Origin: a bacterium
GTDB lineage: Bacteria > Planctomycetota > Planctomycetia > Planctomycetales > Planctomycetaceae
Length of the DNA stretch: 64,000 nucleotides
Direction: 5' to 3'
Assembly (NCBI GenBank): GCA_016125225.1
Contig: WGME01000003.1
Span: forward strand, 496,001-560,000
Part shown: piece by piece, positions 18,441 to 29,507 of the stretch
Numbering within the stretch: the first letter of the stretch is position 1
Layout: each line of letters opens with the position of its first letter
Notes under the pieces: generated by a model
Databases searched by the model: none
Seen by the model: the letters and a program-made list of their open reading frames with translations, nothing else
What the model was told of the DNA's origin: nothing
Position numbers and translations under genes: made by a program

Positions 18441-19952
18441 ATGCAACGTCACTGGCAGTACGCCCGACAACAATGTGCAACATTCTTCTTCACACAGGAA
18501 GCCCCCTTCGGCGTGGCCTTGATGCGCATCATGCTGCCCCTGGTGATGATGAGCATGGTGTTGCCGCGCTGGGCCGTGACGCGGGAACTGTATTCCGCCG
18601 ATGGTGCGACTGCTCCGCTCGCGCTGGGCTATGGTTATGCCCATTTTCTCCCTGAGTTTTCTGGCGAAGTTGCCGTAGCTCTGCACACGATTCTACTGTT
18701 CGCGATGATCTGTACCTGTATCGGCTGGATGACACGCATCTCGCTGGTCATCAGTTGCGTCCTTTACACCTACCTGAACCTGCTCGATGCCATCAGCACG
18801 ATGACCAAGTACAGCGTGATCACCACGCACCTGTTGCTGCTGTTGAGCTGTTCCAACTGTGGAGCGTTGTGGTCGGTCGATGCCTGGCTGGCACGCCGCC
18901 GTGGAGACACGCTCAATCCATTGCCACCGTCGTTCCCAGCCTGGCCACGCCGACTGGTGCAACTGCTGATCGGCGTGATTTATTTCGGGGCCGCGATCAC
19001 GAAGATGAATACGCCCACCTTTCTGAGCGGCGATCAGTTACAGATCTGGATGTTAACGCACATCAATTTCCGACACCCGTTCGGTGAGCTGTTGTCGCTG
19101 TATCCTGTGCTGCTCAAAGCGATGGCTTATGTGACCATCGTGTGGGAAATGACGTTTGTGTTTCTGGTCTGGCGTGGCATGTGGAGGCCTTGGGTTCTTG
19201 CGATCGGAATTGTTTTCCACTTCCTGACGTCGCTGACCCTGGGACTTTTCATCTTTCCGGTAACCTGTTTCACCACGTATCTGTCGTTTATCGACGAGCA
19301 GGACTTTCTGGCTATCCGTCACAACATCCGCCTGTGGGCTCGACGCCAATCGTGGTTGCCCCTCGGCCGTTGGCAAGCAGCCTGGACTTCGGTCTGGAAT
19401 CGCTTGGGCTCGCCCGACCAGTGGCGGCAACCGGCATTGGTGGCATTCCCCCTCGCCATGCTGGTTTTCACGGCATCGGGTGTGGGCATTGAGTACTGGA
19501 GCGATCCGTATGGTGTACGCCGACCGGAAGGGCGTCATCAGCTGAAAGCGGTGTCGTCCGAGTTCGCACAAAAACTCCTGGCACCTACGGAATCGATTCG
19601 TGACAAAGACAAATTCTTCGCGATCGATACCGGGACGCTGCTGGTCGGCGACTTGCTGGCCGATCGCAAGCGAGTCTTTTCGCACGGCGACACCATGATC
19701 ATTCAGTGCCACCTGGTTCCTCCACATGAAGACATGTGGATCGAGTGCAAAATTCTGGATGCGGGAAACCGTCTGGTGGGTCGCACGGCGAATGTCGCTA
19801 CGCGTGAAGCCTTCCGGCTCAACTTCAACTACTTCGTCACCACCAGCCTCGAACCGGGTAACTACACGTTGCAGTTTGAATCAGGCGGCCGCGAAGTCAT
19901 TCGCAAACAGATTACCATTGTGGGCGATGGTTCCTCGGTCGCAGCCAACTGA
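18441..19952 (+). CDS. HTTM-domain (VKGC-like) membrane protein
   Basis: A 503-residue protein whose first ~300 residues contain several hydrophobic helices in the HTTM pattern (horizontally transferred transmembrane domain, related to vitamin K-dependent gamma-carboxylase). Segments such as APFGVALMRIMLPL, LLSCSNCGALWSVDAWL and FGAAITKMNTPTFLSG are typical. The last ~150 residues form a soluble, probably beta-rich domain. No carboxylase activity can be claimed. ATG at 18441 is chosen because AAGGAAG precedes it; an in-frame GTG six codons earlier lacks such a site. Confidence 0.8.
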   Translation: MQRHWQYARQQCATFFFTQEAPFGVALMRIMLPLVMMSMVLPRWAVTRELYSADGATAPLALGYGYAHFLPEFSGEVAVALHTILLFAMICTCIGWMTRISLVISCVLYTYLNLLDAISTMTKYSVITTHLLLLLSCSNCGALWSVDAWLARRRGDTLNPLPPSFPAWPRRLVQLLIGVIYFGAAITKMNTPTFLSGDQLQIWMLTHINFRHPFGELLSLYPVLLKAMAYVTIVWEMTFVFLVWRGMWRPWVLAIGIVFHFLTSLTLGLFIFPVTCFTTYLSFIDEQDFLAIRHNIRLWARRQSWLPLGRWQAAWTSVWNRLGSPDQWRQPALVAFPLAMLVFTASGVGIEYWSDPYGVRRPEGRHQLKAVSSEFAQKLLAPTESIRDKDKFFAIDTGTLLVGDLLADRKRVFSHGDTMIIQCHLVPPHEDMWIECKILDAGNRLVGRTANVATREAFRLNFNYFVTTSLEPGNYTLQFESGGREVIRKQITIVGDGSSVAAN

Positions 19953-20049
19953 TCATTGGAACGACTGGCATTCGCCGGGACCGTCACGTTAGACTAACAC
20001 GCCATAGCCTCTGCGTTCCCACACATTCCGGCGTGAGTGTCCCGACGTT

Positions 20050-20991
20050 ATGCCCCTTATTGAACTGGACCAGATTACCCATAATTACGGTCCGGTGCGG
20101 GCGTTGAGTGAGATTTCCCTGACTCTCCAACCCGGGGCCATCGGCCTGATTGGACAGAACGGCGCGGGAAAGTCGACTCTGTTAAAGATTCTGCTCGGCC
20201 TGCTCCGCCCCAGCAGCGGACGAGGCACGGTTTTAGGGTACGACCTGCAACGGCAGACTCAGGCACTCAGGTATGCCGTCGGTTTCATGCCGGAAGCGGA
20301 ATCGTTGATCCCCGGTATTCGGGGAGTCGATCTCGTCGGACTCGCCGGGGAACTCTCCGGCATGCCCCGCAAACAGGCTCGTCGCCGGGCACATGAAGTC
20401 CTGTCGTATCTGGAACTCGATGAAGCCCGTTACCGGAAATGCGAACAATACTCCATCGGCATGAAGCAGCGTTTGAAGCTCGCTTGTGCTCTGGTTCATG
20501 ATCCGCAGTTGCTGTTGCTCGATGAACCGACCGCGGGGCTTGATCCCAACGGCCGCGATGCCATGCTGCGGCTGCTTAAGGCGATCGCGGAACGGCATGG
20601 TAAGTCTCTGATTCTGTCAACCCATCTGCTGGGCGATATCGAGCGGGTTTGCCAGCAGGTGGTGATCGTCGACCGCGGAAATCTGCTCGGTGTCGGATTG
20701 ATCAGCGAACTCTGCCAATCGCAACGCGGACGGTTTCGGCTGCGGTGGCGGGGAGATGGTTCGGGCTTCCTCGCCCAGTTGAAATCCGCTGGAGTCTCGA
20801 TCTCTGAAAATAGTCGAACCGATCAGGCCGTGGTCGAAGTTCCCGCGGACTGGATGACACAACACTTTTTTGCGGAGGCTCTTCAACAGGGCATCACCCT
20901 GCGGGAAGTGATCCCTGAGGAAGAAGATTTGCAGCAGGTCTATCGGCGGTTGATTGCGCCCGATGCCAAAGTCTCGATGAAGAGTGCGTGA
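20050..20991 (+). CDS. ABC transporter ATP-binding protein
   Basis: A 313-residue ABC ATPase of the ABC-2 exporter type. Walker A is GQNGAGKST (residues 35-43), the signature is YSIGMKQRLKLA, Walker B is LLLLDEPTAGLDP and the switch His is in STHLLGD. A ~90-residue C-terminal extension follows the ATPase core. It precedes a permease gene by 54 bases, and a second ATPase gene follows that, so the three probably encode one exporter. Confidence 0.92.
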   Translation: MPLIELDQITHNYGPVRALSEISLTLQPGAIGLIGQNGAGKSTLLKILLGLLRPSSGRGTVLGYDLQRQTQALRYAVGFMPEAESLIPGIRGVDLVGLAGELSGMPRKQARRRAHEVLSYLELDEARYRKCEQYSIGMKQRLKLACALVHDPQLLLLDEPTAGLDPNGRDAMLRLLKAIAERHGKSLILSTHLLGDIERVCQQVVIVDRGNLLGVGLISELCQSQRGRFRLRWRGDGSGFLAQLKSAGVSISENSRTDQAVVEVPADWMTQHFFAEALQQGITLREVIPEEEDLQQVYRRLIAPDAKVSMKSA

Positions 20992-21045
20992 TCCTAAAGC
21001 CGCCACAACCGCGTGGCGGGCAGTTTGTCATAACGATTGAAACCA

Positions 21046-21927
21046 ATGTCGAACACACTGGATCAAGCGGGTTACCGAGCGTGGGAAGGACGCCCCCATT
21101 CGTCATGGTGGGGATGTTGGACGCTCGTCCGCTTCGGCCTCGGCCTGATCTTCCGCCGCTGGTTGTTCTGGCTCCTCATCGGCTTGGGGCTGATGAACTT
21201 CCTGTTCAACTTCGCCTTCATCTATCTGAAAGCGACATTGGTGGTACAGACCGGTGGCGATATGGCCCGCTTCCTGGATGGTTACAAAGTCACCGGCTCG
21301 GGAGATGCTTACCTTGACTTCATGACCGGCCAGGCCGCCATCACTGCGTTGCTGCTGGCCTTCGCGGGTTCGACCCTGATCGGCAATGACTACCGCCAGG
21401 GGGGCATGATCTTTTATCTCTCACGCAGCTTGAGTCAGGCTCAATATATCGTGGGGAAGTTGCTGGCGGTTTCGGCCGTGGTGCTCATCATCACCATGGT
21501 GCCCGCTTTGGTGCTCTACGTGCAATATGGTCTGCTGAGCAGTTCGCTGCAGTACTTCACCAGTGAATGGCGGATTCTCTGCGGCATCATTGGTTATGGG
21601 CTTGTACTGGCCATCTCGCAAAGCCTGATGCTGTTCGCCATTGCCGCTTGGATTCCCCGTACGGTCCCTTTGGTGATGACCTGGTTAGGACTTTTTACGT
21701 TGCTGACGGCGCTGGCAACCGCACTCTTTGAAATTCGCGATCAGAAGCGCTGGATGCTGTTGGCCTTGTGGAACAACATGTATCGCGTGGGAAAATGGTG
21801 CTTCGGTGCGGATATGGGGCGGCGTGATCCATCGGCTTTGGAATCCTTATTGGTGCTCGTTGTGGTGGGGATCATCAGTCTGATTCTAATCATCCGGCGG
21901 GTCCGGGCGGTGGAGGTGGTGGCATGA
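21046..21927 (+). CDS. ABC-2 type permease
   Basis: A 293-residue membrane protein with about six hydrophobic helices. The motif GSTLIGNDYRQGGMIFYLSR is typical of ABC-2 permeases (the loop after helix 2 of ABC-2 exporters). ATG at 21046 is chosen; an in-frame TTG three codons earlier is possible. Its stop overlaps the next ATPase start (ATGA). It is the only membrane component between two ATPase genes, so the complex would be a permease dimer served by two different ATPases. Confidence 0.85.
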   Translation: MSNTLDQAGYRAWEGRPHSSWWGCWTLVRFGLGLIFRRWLFWLLIGLGLMNFLFNFAFIYLKATLVVQTGGDMARFLDGYKVTGSGDAYLDFMTGQAAITALLLAFAGSTLIGNDYRQGGMIFYLSRSLSQAQYIVGKLLAVSAVVLIITMVPALVLYVQYGLLSSSLQYFTSEWRILCGIIGYGLVLAISQSLMLFAIAAWIPRTVPLVMTWLGLFTLLTALATALFEIRDQKRWMLLALWNNMYRVGKWCFGADMGRRDPSALESLLVLVVVGIISLILIIRRVRAVEVVA

Positions 21928-22886
21928 TCCACACGGCACCGGCTAACACAGGACGCCGCGTCATTGCCGAGTTTCAGGGGACCACGAAATGGTATGGCCC
22001 CGTCATCGGCGTGAATGATGTTTCTTTTCGCATCACCGCCGGGGTCACGGGGCTGCTGGGTCCCAATGGCGCCGGCAAAACGACACTGATCAAATTGCTC
22101 ACCGGGCATTTGCATCCCAGTCTCGGCAGTGTCACGGTTTGCGGTCATTCCGCGCGTGCTGCCGCCGCCAAACGACACATTGGTTACTGCCCGGAAGCTG
22201 ATACCTTCTATGAGGAAATGTCCGGCCGCCGGTTTGTGCAAACGCTTGCCCGCTTACATGGCATGACCCGACAGGAAGCCATCGAAGCCACCGAACGGGC
22301 GTTGGAAGAAGTCGGCATGACCGATCGTGCTCATCGCACCTTGAAAGGCTGTTCCAAAGGGATGCGGCAACGCATCAAGCTGGCTCAGGCTCTGGTGCAT
22401 GACCCCGATCTGCTCGTGGTCGATGAACCCCTCAACGGTGTCGATCCGGTGGGTCGACAGGTACTGATGGATCTTTTCAATCGTCTCGCGGAGCGCGGCA
22501 AAGCGGTGCTCGTTTCCAGTCACATTCTCGATGAAATGGACGAGCTAGCCGAACAGATTGTGTTCATGGGCCGGGGACGCGTGCTCGCCGTTGGCAGTCT
22601 CGCCGAGATTCGCGACCTGTTCGACGATCATCCATTGAAGGTCCGCATTGGGTGCCCTGATGTAAGAACGTTCGCCGCCCAACTCGTGACCTGGCCGCAT
22701 GTCCAAAGTCTCGAAATCTCCAGCGAAACGGAACTCGCCCTGCAGATCACGCGGCCGGATGACTTTTTCAAAAAACTGGCCACCTTGGCTTCTGCGGGAG
22801 ACATTCAGGTCGATCGCCTGGAGACCACCGACATCACTGCAGAGGCCACGTTCCAGTACGTCATGGCCGCCGCCGCACGGTTTTAA
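21924..22886 (+). CDS. ABC transporter ATP-binding protein (second)
   Basis: A 320-residue ABC ATPase with Walker A GPNGAGKTT (residues 46-54), signature CSKGMRQRIKLAQAL, Walker B LLVVDEPLNGVDP and switch His in SSHILDE. It is clearly different from the first ATPase of this cluster rather than a recent duplicate. Its ATG overlaps the permease stop, so the two should be co-translated. The product exported is not evident from context. Confidence 0.92.
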   Translation: MIHTAPANTGRRVIAEFQGTTKWYGPVIGVNDVSFRITAGVTGLLGPNGAGKTTLIKLLTGHLHPSLGSVTVCGHSARAAAAKRHIGYCPEADTFYEEMSGRRFVQTLARLHGMTRQEAIEATERALEEVGMTDRAHRTLKGCSKGMRQRIKLAQALVHDPDLLVVDEPLNGVDPVGRQVLMDLFNRLAERGKAVLVSSHILDEMDELAEQIVFMGRGRVLAVGSLAEIRDLFDDHPLKVRIGCPDVRTFAAQLVTWPHVQSLEISSETELALQITRPDDFFKKLATLASAGDIQVDRLETTDITAEATFQYVMAAAARF

Positions 22887-22895
22887 TCCGTCGCA

Positions 22896-23273
22896 TTATT
22901 GTTCCGCGGCTTTCTGCACTGCCGGCATCAGGTCGTTGAATTCTTCAATTCGCAACATCCGAATATCGCGAACCGATGCCGCAAACCAAGGCAAGGCACT
23001 GGCGAGTTCCATCGCCGCGAGAACACACGTTACTGCATTCACCGCGTCACCGCCAAAATAGACGCTTCCCTGTTGCCATTGAAAACCATGCCGAGTGAGT
23101 ATTTTGCGAATTTCTGCATAAGCATTGTTGTAAGGGTCGCCATAGTGCAATCGCAGGGAATCAATATCCATATCAAAGGAAATGGCATACACACGCTCGC
23201 CCTTGGAGGGAAATGGTGGCAAATCAAATAATCGCATCCCCGAATCAGATGGGACAATCGTAGTGGGGGACAT
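22896..23273 (-). CDS. VapD-family protein
   Basis: The 125-residue product matches the VapD family along residues 28-120: VYAISFDMDIDSLRLHY, NNAYAEIRKILTRHGFQWQQ, GSVYFGGDAVNAVTCVLA and FAASVRDIRMLRIEEFNDLM. VapD proteins have a Cas2-like ferredoxin fold, and some are endoribonucleases of toxin-antitoxin type (H. influenzae VapDX). The start at 23273 has GGAG six bases upstream; longer in-frame starts lack one. No antitoxin-like gene is adjacent, so this is an orphan. It lies 160 bases downstream of recJ on the same strand. Confidence 0.85.
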   Translation of the reverse strand: MSPTTIVPSDSGMRLFDLPPFPSKGERVYAISFDMDIDSLRLHYGDPYNNAYAEIRKILTRHGFQWQQGSVYFGGDAVNAVTCVLAAMELASALPWFAASVRDIRMLRIEEFNDLMPAVQKAAEQ

Positions 23274-23432
23274 GAGTAACTCCGGCGACTGAGATTCTGC
23301 GGCAGCTTTGATCTTACTCTGACGGAATTGCGTTGTCAGGTCGAGTACTGGTATCGATCTTCGGCCAAGCCTCTGTGTCAATATGCTCGCATGTTAACTT
23401 GCCCGCCACTCAGCGATGGTGGCTTTCTGTGT

Positions 23433-25196
<1,764 letters not shown>

Positions 25197-25332
25197 GTGT
25201 GCCGCCTTCCTGATGCGCTCTTGAAATCCATCGCGATTACAGCGATTGTGAGAGGACCTGTCAAAGGACCTTCGTTAGCGCTCCTGTCGACGGAGTCCTG
25301 TTTCGAGCCATATCTATAAGACAGTGCATGCC

Positions 25333-27375
25333 ATGTCACCTGTTGGTGTTTCGCGATGGCGGCTGGCGGTTTTCGCCGTCGCGGTTTGTGTTGTTTTCGC
25401 GAATGCGGAAATTCTGTTCGCCAAGGAAGTTAGCCTGGCCCAGGCTGAGTTGGCCGATGGTGCCGACCCTTTCATTTCCGCTCATCGCGGGCAAGTCGCT
25501 GTGATGATTCGGCATCTGCCGAGCGGAGCCGAGTTCGGTTTCCGCGCCGACGAACCGATGCCCACCGCCAGCCTGATCAAATTCCCTGTGATGATTGCGG
25601 CCTATCAGCAGGCGACTCAGGGAAAACTGGACCTCAAGAAAATGGTTACTTTTCGCGATGCCGACCGCACACCGGGATCGGGCATTCTGACCACGCACTT
25701 CTCGGAGGGTTTGCAGCTTTCGGTTCGCGATGCTATTCGCCTGATGATTGCCTACTCCGATAACACTGCGACCAATCTGGTGATTCGGGAAATCGGGCTG
25801 AACACCACGAATGATTGCATGGGCCAGTTCGATTGCCCGCAGACGCGTATCCATGCCTGTGTCTATCATCCCGAAACGTCGATCAGCCCGGCCGACAGTC
25901 AGAAGTATGGACTCGGCAAAACCACAGCCCGCGAAATGGTCCAACTGCTGACGCGATTGCAACGGGGCGAACTCATTGACGCGGCAACCAGTCAAACCAT
26001 GCGTGAGCACCTGCAGGCCTGCGACGATCAGTCACGACTCGGGTCGTTACTGCCCGAAGGGACCCGCATCGCTATGAAGACCGGTTCCACGTCCGCTGTG
26101 CGAACGGTCGCCGGGTTAATCGATTCCCCCGGCGGGACAATTGCCATCTGTGTATTGACCGCGGAAAACCGAGATCGCCGCTGGACGGAAGAGAACGCCG
26201 GGCAACGCTTGTCTGCGGAAATCGCCCGTATCGCCTGGAAAGTCTTCAATCCCGAAACTCCAGCCGAGGTCACGATCACCGATGGGCTGTTGAAGTCGGG
26301 GAGTTCCGGTTTGCTCGTCGAAGATTTACAGCGCACCATCAATGCCAAATTCCCGCCGGATCAGCAGATCACTGTGGATGGCGACTTCGGTCCGCAAACC
26401 GAGCAGGCCCTCAAACTCTGGCAAAAGCAATCGCAACTGCCAGAGACCGGTGTCACTGATCCGGCGACATGGAAATCTTTAGGACCGTTGGTTTCCGCAC
26501 GCGATGAACCGAGCGATCCCCATGATGTGCCAGCGGTCGAACTCCGTCCGGCGGACCAACTCGACGGCCCGCCGATTGTCTCCTGCCGAGCCTGGATTGT
26601 GGGTGATGCCGCTGAAGATCAGGTCTTCGGAGCCGTCGATGCGGACACCCCGCGCGATTTCGCCAGCACCACGAAAATCATGACGGCGTATGTTGTCCTG
26701 CTGCGTTCTCAGACTGAACCAGAGTTGTTGAAGGAGATCGTCACCATCAGCCCGTTGTCCGACTCCACGCCTGGAAGTTCGGCCCATTTGCGGGCGGGGG
26801 AATCGCTGCCGATGTCGGAATTGTTGCGTGGGCTGATGCTGCCATCCGGCAACGATGCCGCGATGGCGATTGCAGAACACATGGGTCGGCGACTGTCCGG
26901 GAATGCGTCTCTCGATGTTGCGGCTGCGGTTGAACGATTCGTGCAGGAAATGAACCAGACCGCGGTCCAGATTCCGATGCCCCACACCCGGTATGTCAAC
27001 CCGCATGGTTTGACTCACGCCGACCATCGATCGTCGGTACGCGATCAGTACCAGCTCACGCGATCATGCCTGAAGCTGCCCGCCTTTCGCGAACTGGTCC
27101 GCACGCGCGATTATCGGTCAACGGTGCAGGGACCCGGCGGTTATGAACGGGAAGTGGTCTGGACCAACACCAATCGCCTGCTCAATCAGGCGGGCTTTGC
27201 AGGAGTGAAGACAGGCACCACGCAAGCAGCCGGAGCGTGTCTCGTTTCCCTCTGTCAACGCGAGGGAAAAGAAGCCATCGCCGTCGTCTTCGGGGCCACA
27301 TCGACCGATGGGCGATACATCGATAGCAGGAATCTCTTCCGTTGGTACTGGCAGAACGTCTCTGCCATGCCCTGA
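25333..27375 (+). CDS. Fusion: beta-lactamase-like / PG-binding / D,D-carboxypeptidase
   Basis: A 680-residue exported protein with three modules. Module 1 (about residues 40-310) is a class A beta-lactamase fold: SLIK (nt 25570-25581), SDN (25756-25764) and KTG (26077-26085). At the omega-loop position a HPETS stretch stands where class A enzymes have ExxxN, so beta-lactam hydrolysis is doubtful. Module 2 (nt ~26290-26490) is a PG_binding_1 domain with VDGDFGPQTEQALKLWQ. Module 3 is an S11 D-Ala-D-Ala carboxypeptidase: STTK (26665-26676), SGN (26845-26853) and KTG (27208-27216). The signal peptide covers residues 1 to ~31. Both catalytic triads look intact, implying a periplasmic peptidoglycan enzyme with two active sites. 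Confidence 0.85.
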   Translation: MSPVGVSRWRLAVFAVAVCVVFANAEILFAKEVSLAQAELADGADPFISAHRGQVAVMIRHLPSGAEFGFRADEPMPTASLIKFPVMIAAYQQATQGKLDLKKMVTFRDADRTPGSGILTTHFSEGLQLSVRDAIRLMIAYSDNTATNLVIREIGLNTTNDCMGQFDCPQTRIHACVYHPETSISPADSQKYGLGKTTAREMVQLLTRLQRGELIDAATSQTMREHLQACDDQSRLGSLLPEGTRIAMKTGSTSAVRTVAGLIDSPGGTIAICVLTAENRDRRWTEENAGQRLSAEIARIAWKVFNPETPAEVTITDGLLKSGSSGLLVEDLQRTINAKFPPDQQITVDGDFGPQTEQALKLWQKQSQLPETGVTDPATWKSLGPLVSARDEPSDPHDVPAVELRPADQLDGPPIVSCRAWIVGDAAEDQVFGAVDADTPRDFASTTKIMTAYVVLLRSQTEPELLKEIVTISPLSDSTPGSSAHLRAGESLPMSELLRGLMLPSGNDAAMAIAEHMGRRLSGNASLDVAAAVERFVQEMNQTAVQIPMPHTRYVNPHGLTHADHRSSVRDQYQLTRSCLKLPAFRELVRTRDYRSTVQGPGGYEREVVWTNTNRLLNQAGFAGVKTGTTQAAGACLVSLCQREGKEAIAVVFGATSTDGRYIDSRNLFRWYWQNVSAMP

Positions 27376-27390
27376 TCTTTGAATCACAAC

Positions 27391-29499
27391 ATGATGGACA
27401 TGGCTATGCGCGCTCGGCAGATGTTTCTCAATTTGGTGGTTGTCTTCTGCATCATGGCGGCGGGTGTGGCGACGGCCGCCGAACCGGTTTACGACCAAAA
27501 ACGACTCGACCAGATTCCCGCGAAGTTGCAGGAGTTCATCGACGCCGGCCGAATTGCTGGAGCGGTGACCGTGGTCGCCACTCCCAGTGAGACGATCCAT
27601 CTGGCGGCTGTCGGTCAGGCCGATATCGCCACACAGCGACCGATGCAGGCTGACACCATTTTCCGCATCGCCAGCATGACCAAACCGATTACAGCAGTGG
27701 GATTGATGCTGTTGGTCGAAGAAGGCAAAGTGTCGATCGATGATTCCGTCGGCACTTACATTCCCGCCTTCGAGCAGCAACAGTTGAAAGACGGCACACT
27801 GGCCCGTGCCGTGACAATTCGTGATGTCCTCACGCATACGGCGGGTCTCGCACAACCGAATCGCGAACGCTCGGCGACACAAACGTTGTGGGAAACCACT
27901 CAGGAGATTGGCACGGCCCCACTCGACTTTGCACCGGGTTCGCAGTGGCAATACAGCAGTGGTCTGACAGTCGCCGGGCGCATTATCGAAATCGTTTCTG
28001 GGCAGGAATATTCGGCCTTTCTGCAACAGCGGATTTTCGAACCACTGGGCATGGTCGATACCACTTTCACTCTCTCGCCCGCGCAAGCCCAGCGATTGGC
28101 CACCAACTATAAACCCGGTAAAGAGCCGGGCACACTGGAACCTGTCGAGAGTCCTGACCCAACCGTGGCACGCACGCCGAATCCCTCTGGCGGGCTCTAT
28201 TCCACGGCCGCCGATCTGACCAAGTTCTATCAGGCCCTGCTGAACGATCGGCTCTTCGACACCCGGCGATTGCTGCCACAATCGCGGTTACAGCAGATGA
28301 CCGAAATCCTCACGCCGGGCATCGTAACCGGCTTCACACCGGGCAATGGCTGGGGGTTGGGAGTTTGCGTGCTGGAGCGCCCTCAAGGGGTAACACGGTT
28401 ATTGTCACCAGGGACGTTCGGCCATGGTGGCGCGTTCGGTACCCAAGGCTGGATCGATCCGCATCGGCAGATGATTCTGGTACTGCTCATCCAACGGAGT
28501 CAGTTCGGCAACAGCGACGGATCGGATGTTCGCGATGCCTTCACCGAACTCGCCGTCACAGCGTATCGCGGTCAATTCCAACCCACAGCGAAGTTTACTT
28601 CCTTTGGCCGTTACCCTCAGGCGATTGAATTGAGCAACCCCACGACCACGGTGGTGTTATGCCCGGAGGCAGGCGGACGTGTCGTTAAGTTCGAACGCTC
28701 GGGTCAGGATGCGATGTACCTCGATCCCAAGGAACTCGATACCGCAGCGAGCGAGACTCCCCCGATGACAGCGGGCCGCTTTGATGTCGGTCCCGAACTT
28801 ACCATCGCGAAGCATCCCGAGTTGTGGGGAGGCCAGTGGACAGCGGAAATCACCGGCCCCTTGTTGGCTCGACTGGTCAGCCCACGGGATGCGAACTCCG
28901 GCCTGCAACTGATCCGCGATTTCCAGCTGGGGGGAGATGGCAGCGCCTCGCGCCTGTCGTGCCGACAGACCATCTGCAATACCTCTGATCAACCGATCGA
29001 ATGCTGCCACTGGGGGCGATCTTTCTCTCCCGGCGGAGGCATCTGCCTGATTCCACTCGCAGGGATCAGCAAGTTTCCTGCAAAGTATGCGATGTACGAA
29101 GACAGCGCCATCATCAACGTCCGCAACAGCGACCCACAAATTCGGGAGCGTGACGGCTTCCTGGAGATTCTTGCCCCGCCCCGCAAACCGAAACTGGGTT
29201 TCGACAGCATGGCCGGAGAACTGGCCTATCTGCTGCCAAACAACGGCCTCTTCGTGAAACGTTTCGCGACCCATCCCGATCGGGTCTACAACGAAGCCGC
29301 AGGGCTGACACTGTCGGTCTGGTACCCGGAAGGCCCCCGCATTGAACTCGAACCAATCGGCCCCCGCGAGCGATTGCAATCAGGCGAAGTCGCGAGCTTT
29401 ACGGAAGACTGGTGGCTCACCGATTTTGATTTTCCAGCCGCAGGACAGTTGGTGAATCTTGAGCAACTGCGGCAGAAACTCGCTGCCCTGCCCCGCTGA
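27391..29499 (+). CDS. Serine hydrolase (class C fold) with mutarotase-like C-terminus
   Basis: A 702-residue exported protein, 15 bases after the preceding fusion gene. The N-terminal ~380 residues are a beta-lactamase/esterase fold of class C type: SMTK (nt 27673-27684), YSS in place of the usual YxN (27952-27960) and HGG (28423-28431), with DVLTHTAGL and RTPNPSGGLYST as further family signatures. The last ~300 residues resemble DUF4380 / galactose-mutarotase-like domains (ELSNPTTTVVLCPEAGGRVV). Signal peptide near residues 8-30. The natural substrate could be a peptide, ester or sugar-linked compound. Several in-frame ATGs near the start make the exact N-terminus uncertain. Confidence 0.82.
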   Translation: MMDMAMRARQMFLNLVVVFCIMAAGVATAAEPVYDQKRLDQIPAKLQEFIDAGRIAGAVTVVATPSETIHLAAVGQADIATQRPMQADTIFRIASMTKPITAVGLMLLVEEGKVSIDDSVGTYIPAFEQQQLKDGTLARAVTIRDVLTHTAGLAQPNRERSATQTLWETTQEIGTAPLDFAPGSQWQYSSGLTVAGRIIEIVSGQEYSAFLQQRIFEPLGMVDTTFTLSPAQAQRLATNYKPGKEPGTLEPVESPDPTVARTPNPSGGLYSTAADLTKFYQALLNDRLFDTRRLLPQSRLQQMTEILTPGIVTGFTPGNGWGLGVCVLERPQGVTRLLSPGTFGHGGAFGTQGWIDPHRQMILVLLIQRSQFGNSDGSDVRDAFTELAVTAYRGQFQPTAKFTSFGRYPQAIELSNPTTTVVLCPEAGGRVVKFERSGQDAMYLDPKELDTAASETPPMTAGRFDVGPELTIAKHPELWGGQWTAEITGPLLARLVSPRDANSGLQLIRDFQLGGDGSASRLSCRQTICNTSDQPIECCHWGRSFSPGGGICLIPLAGISKFPAKYAMYEDSAIINVRNSDPQIRERDGFLEILAPPRKPKLGFDSMAGELAYLLPNNGLFVKRFATHPDRVYNEAAGLTLSVWYPEGPRIELEPIGPRERLQSGEVASFTEDWWLTDFDFPAAGQLVNLEQLRQKLAALPR

Positions 29500-29507
29500 T
29501 GCCGATG

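Noticed and set aside
27118-28281. 387-codon minus-strand open frame
   Set aside because: It lies opposite two serine-hydrolase genes with clear active-site motifs; composition is that of a reverse-complement shadow.
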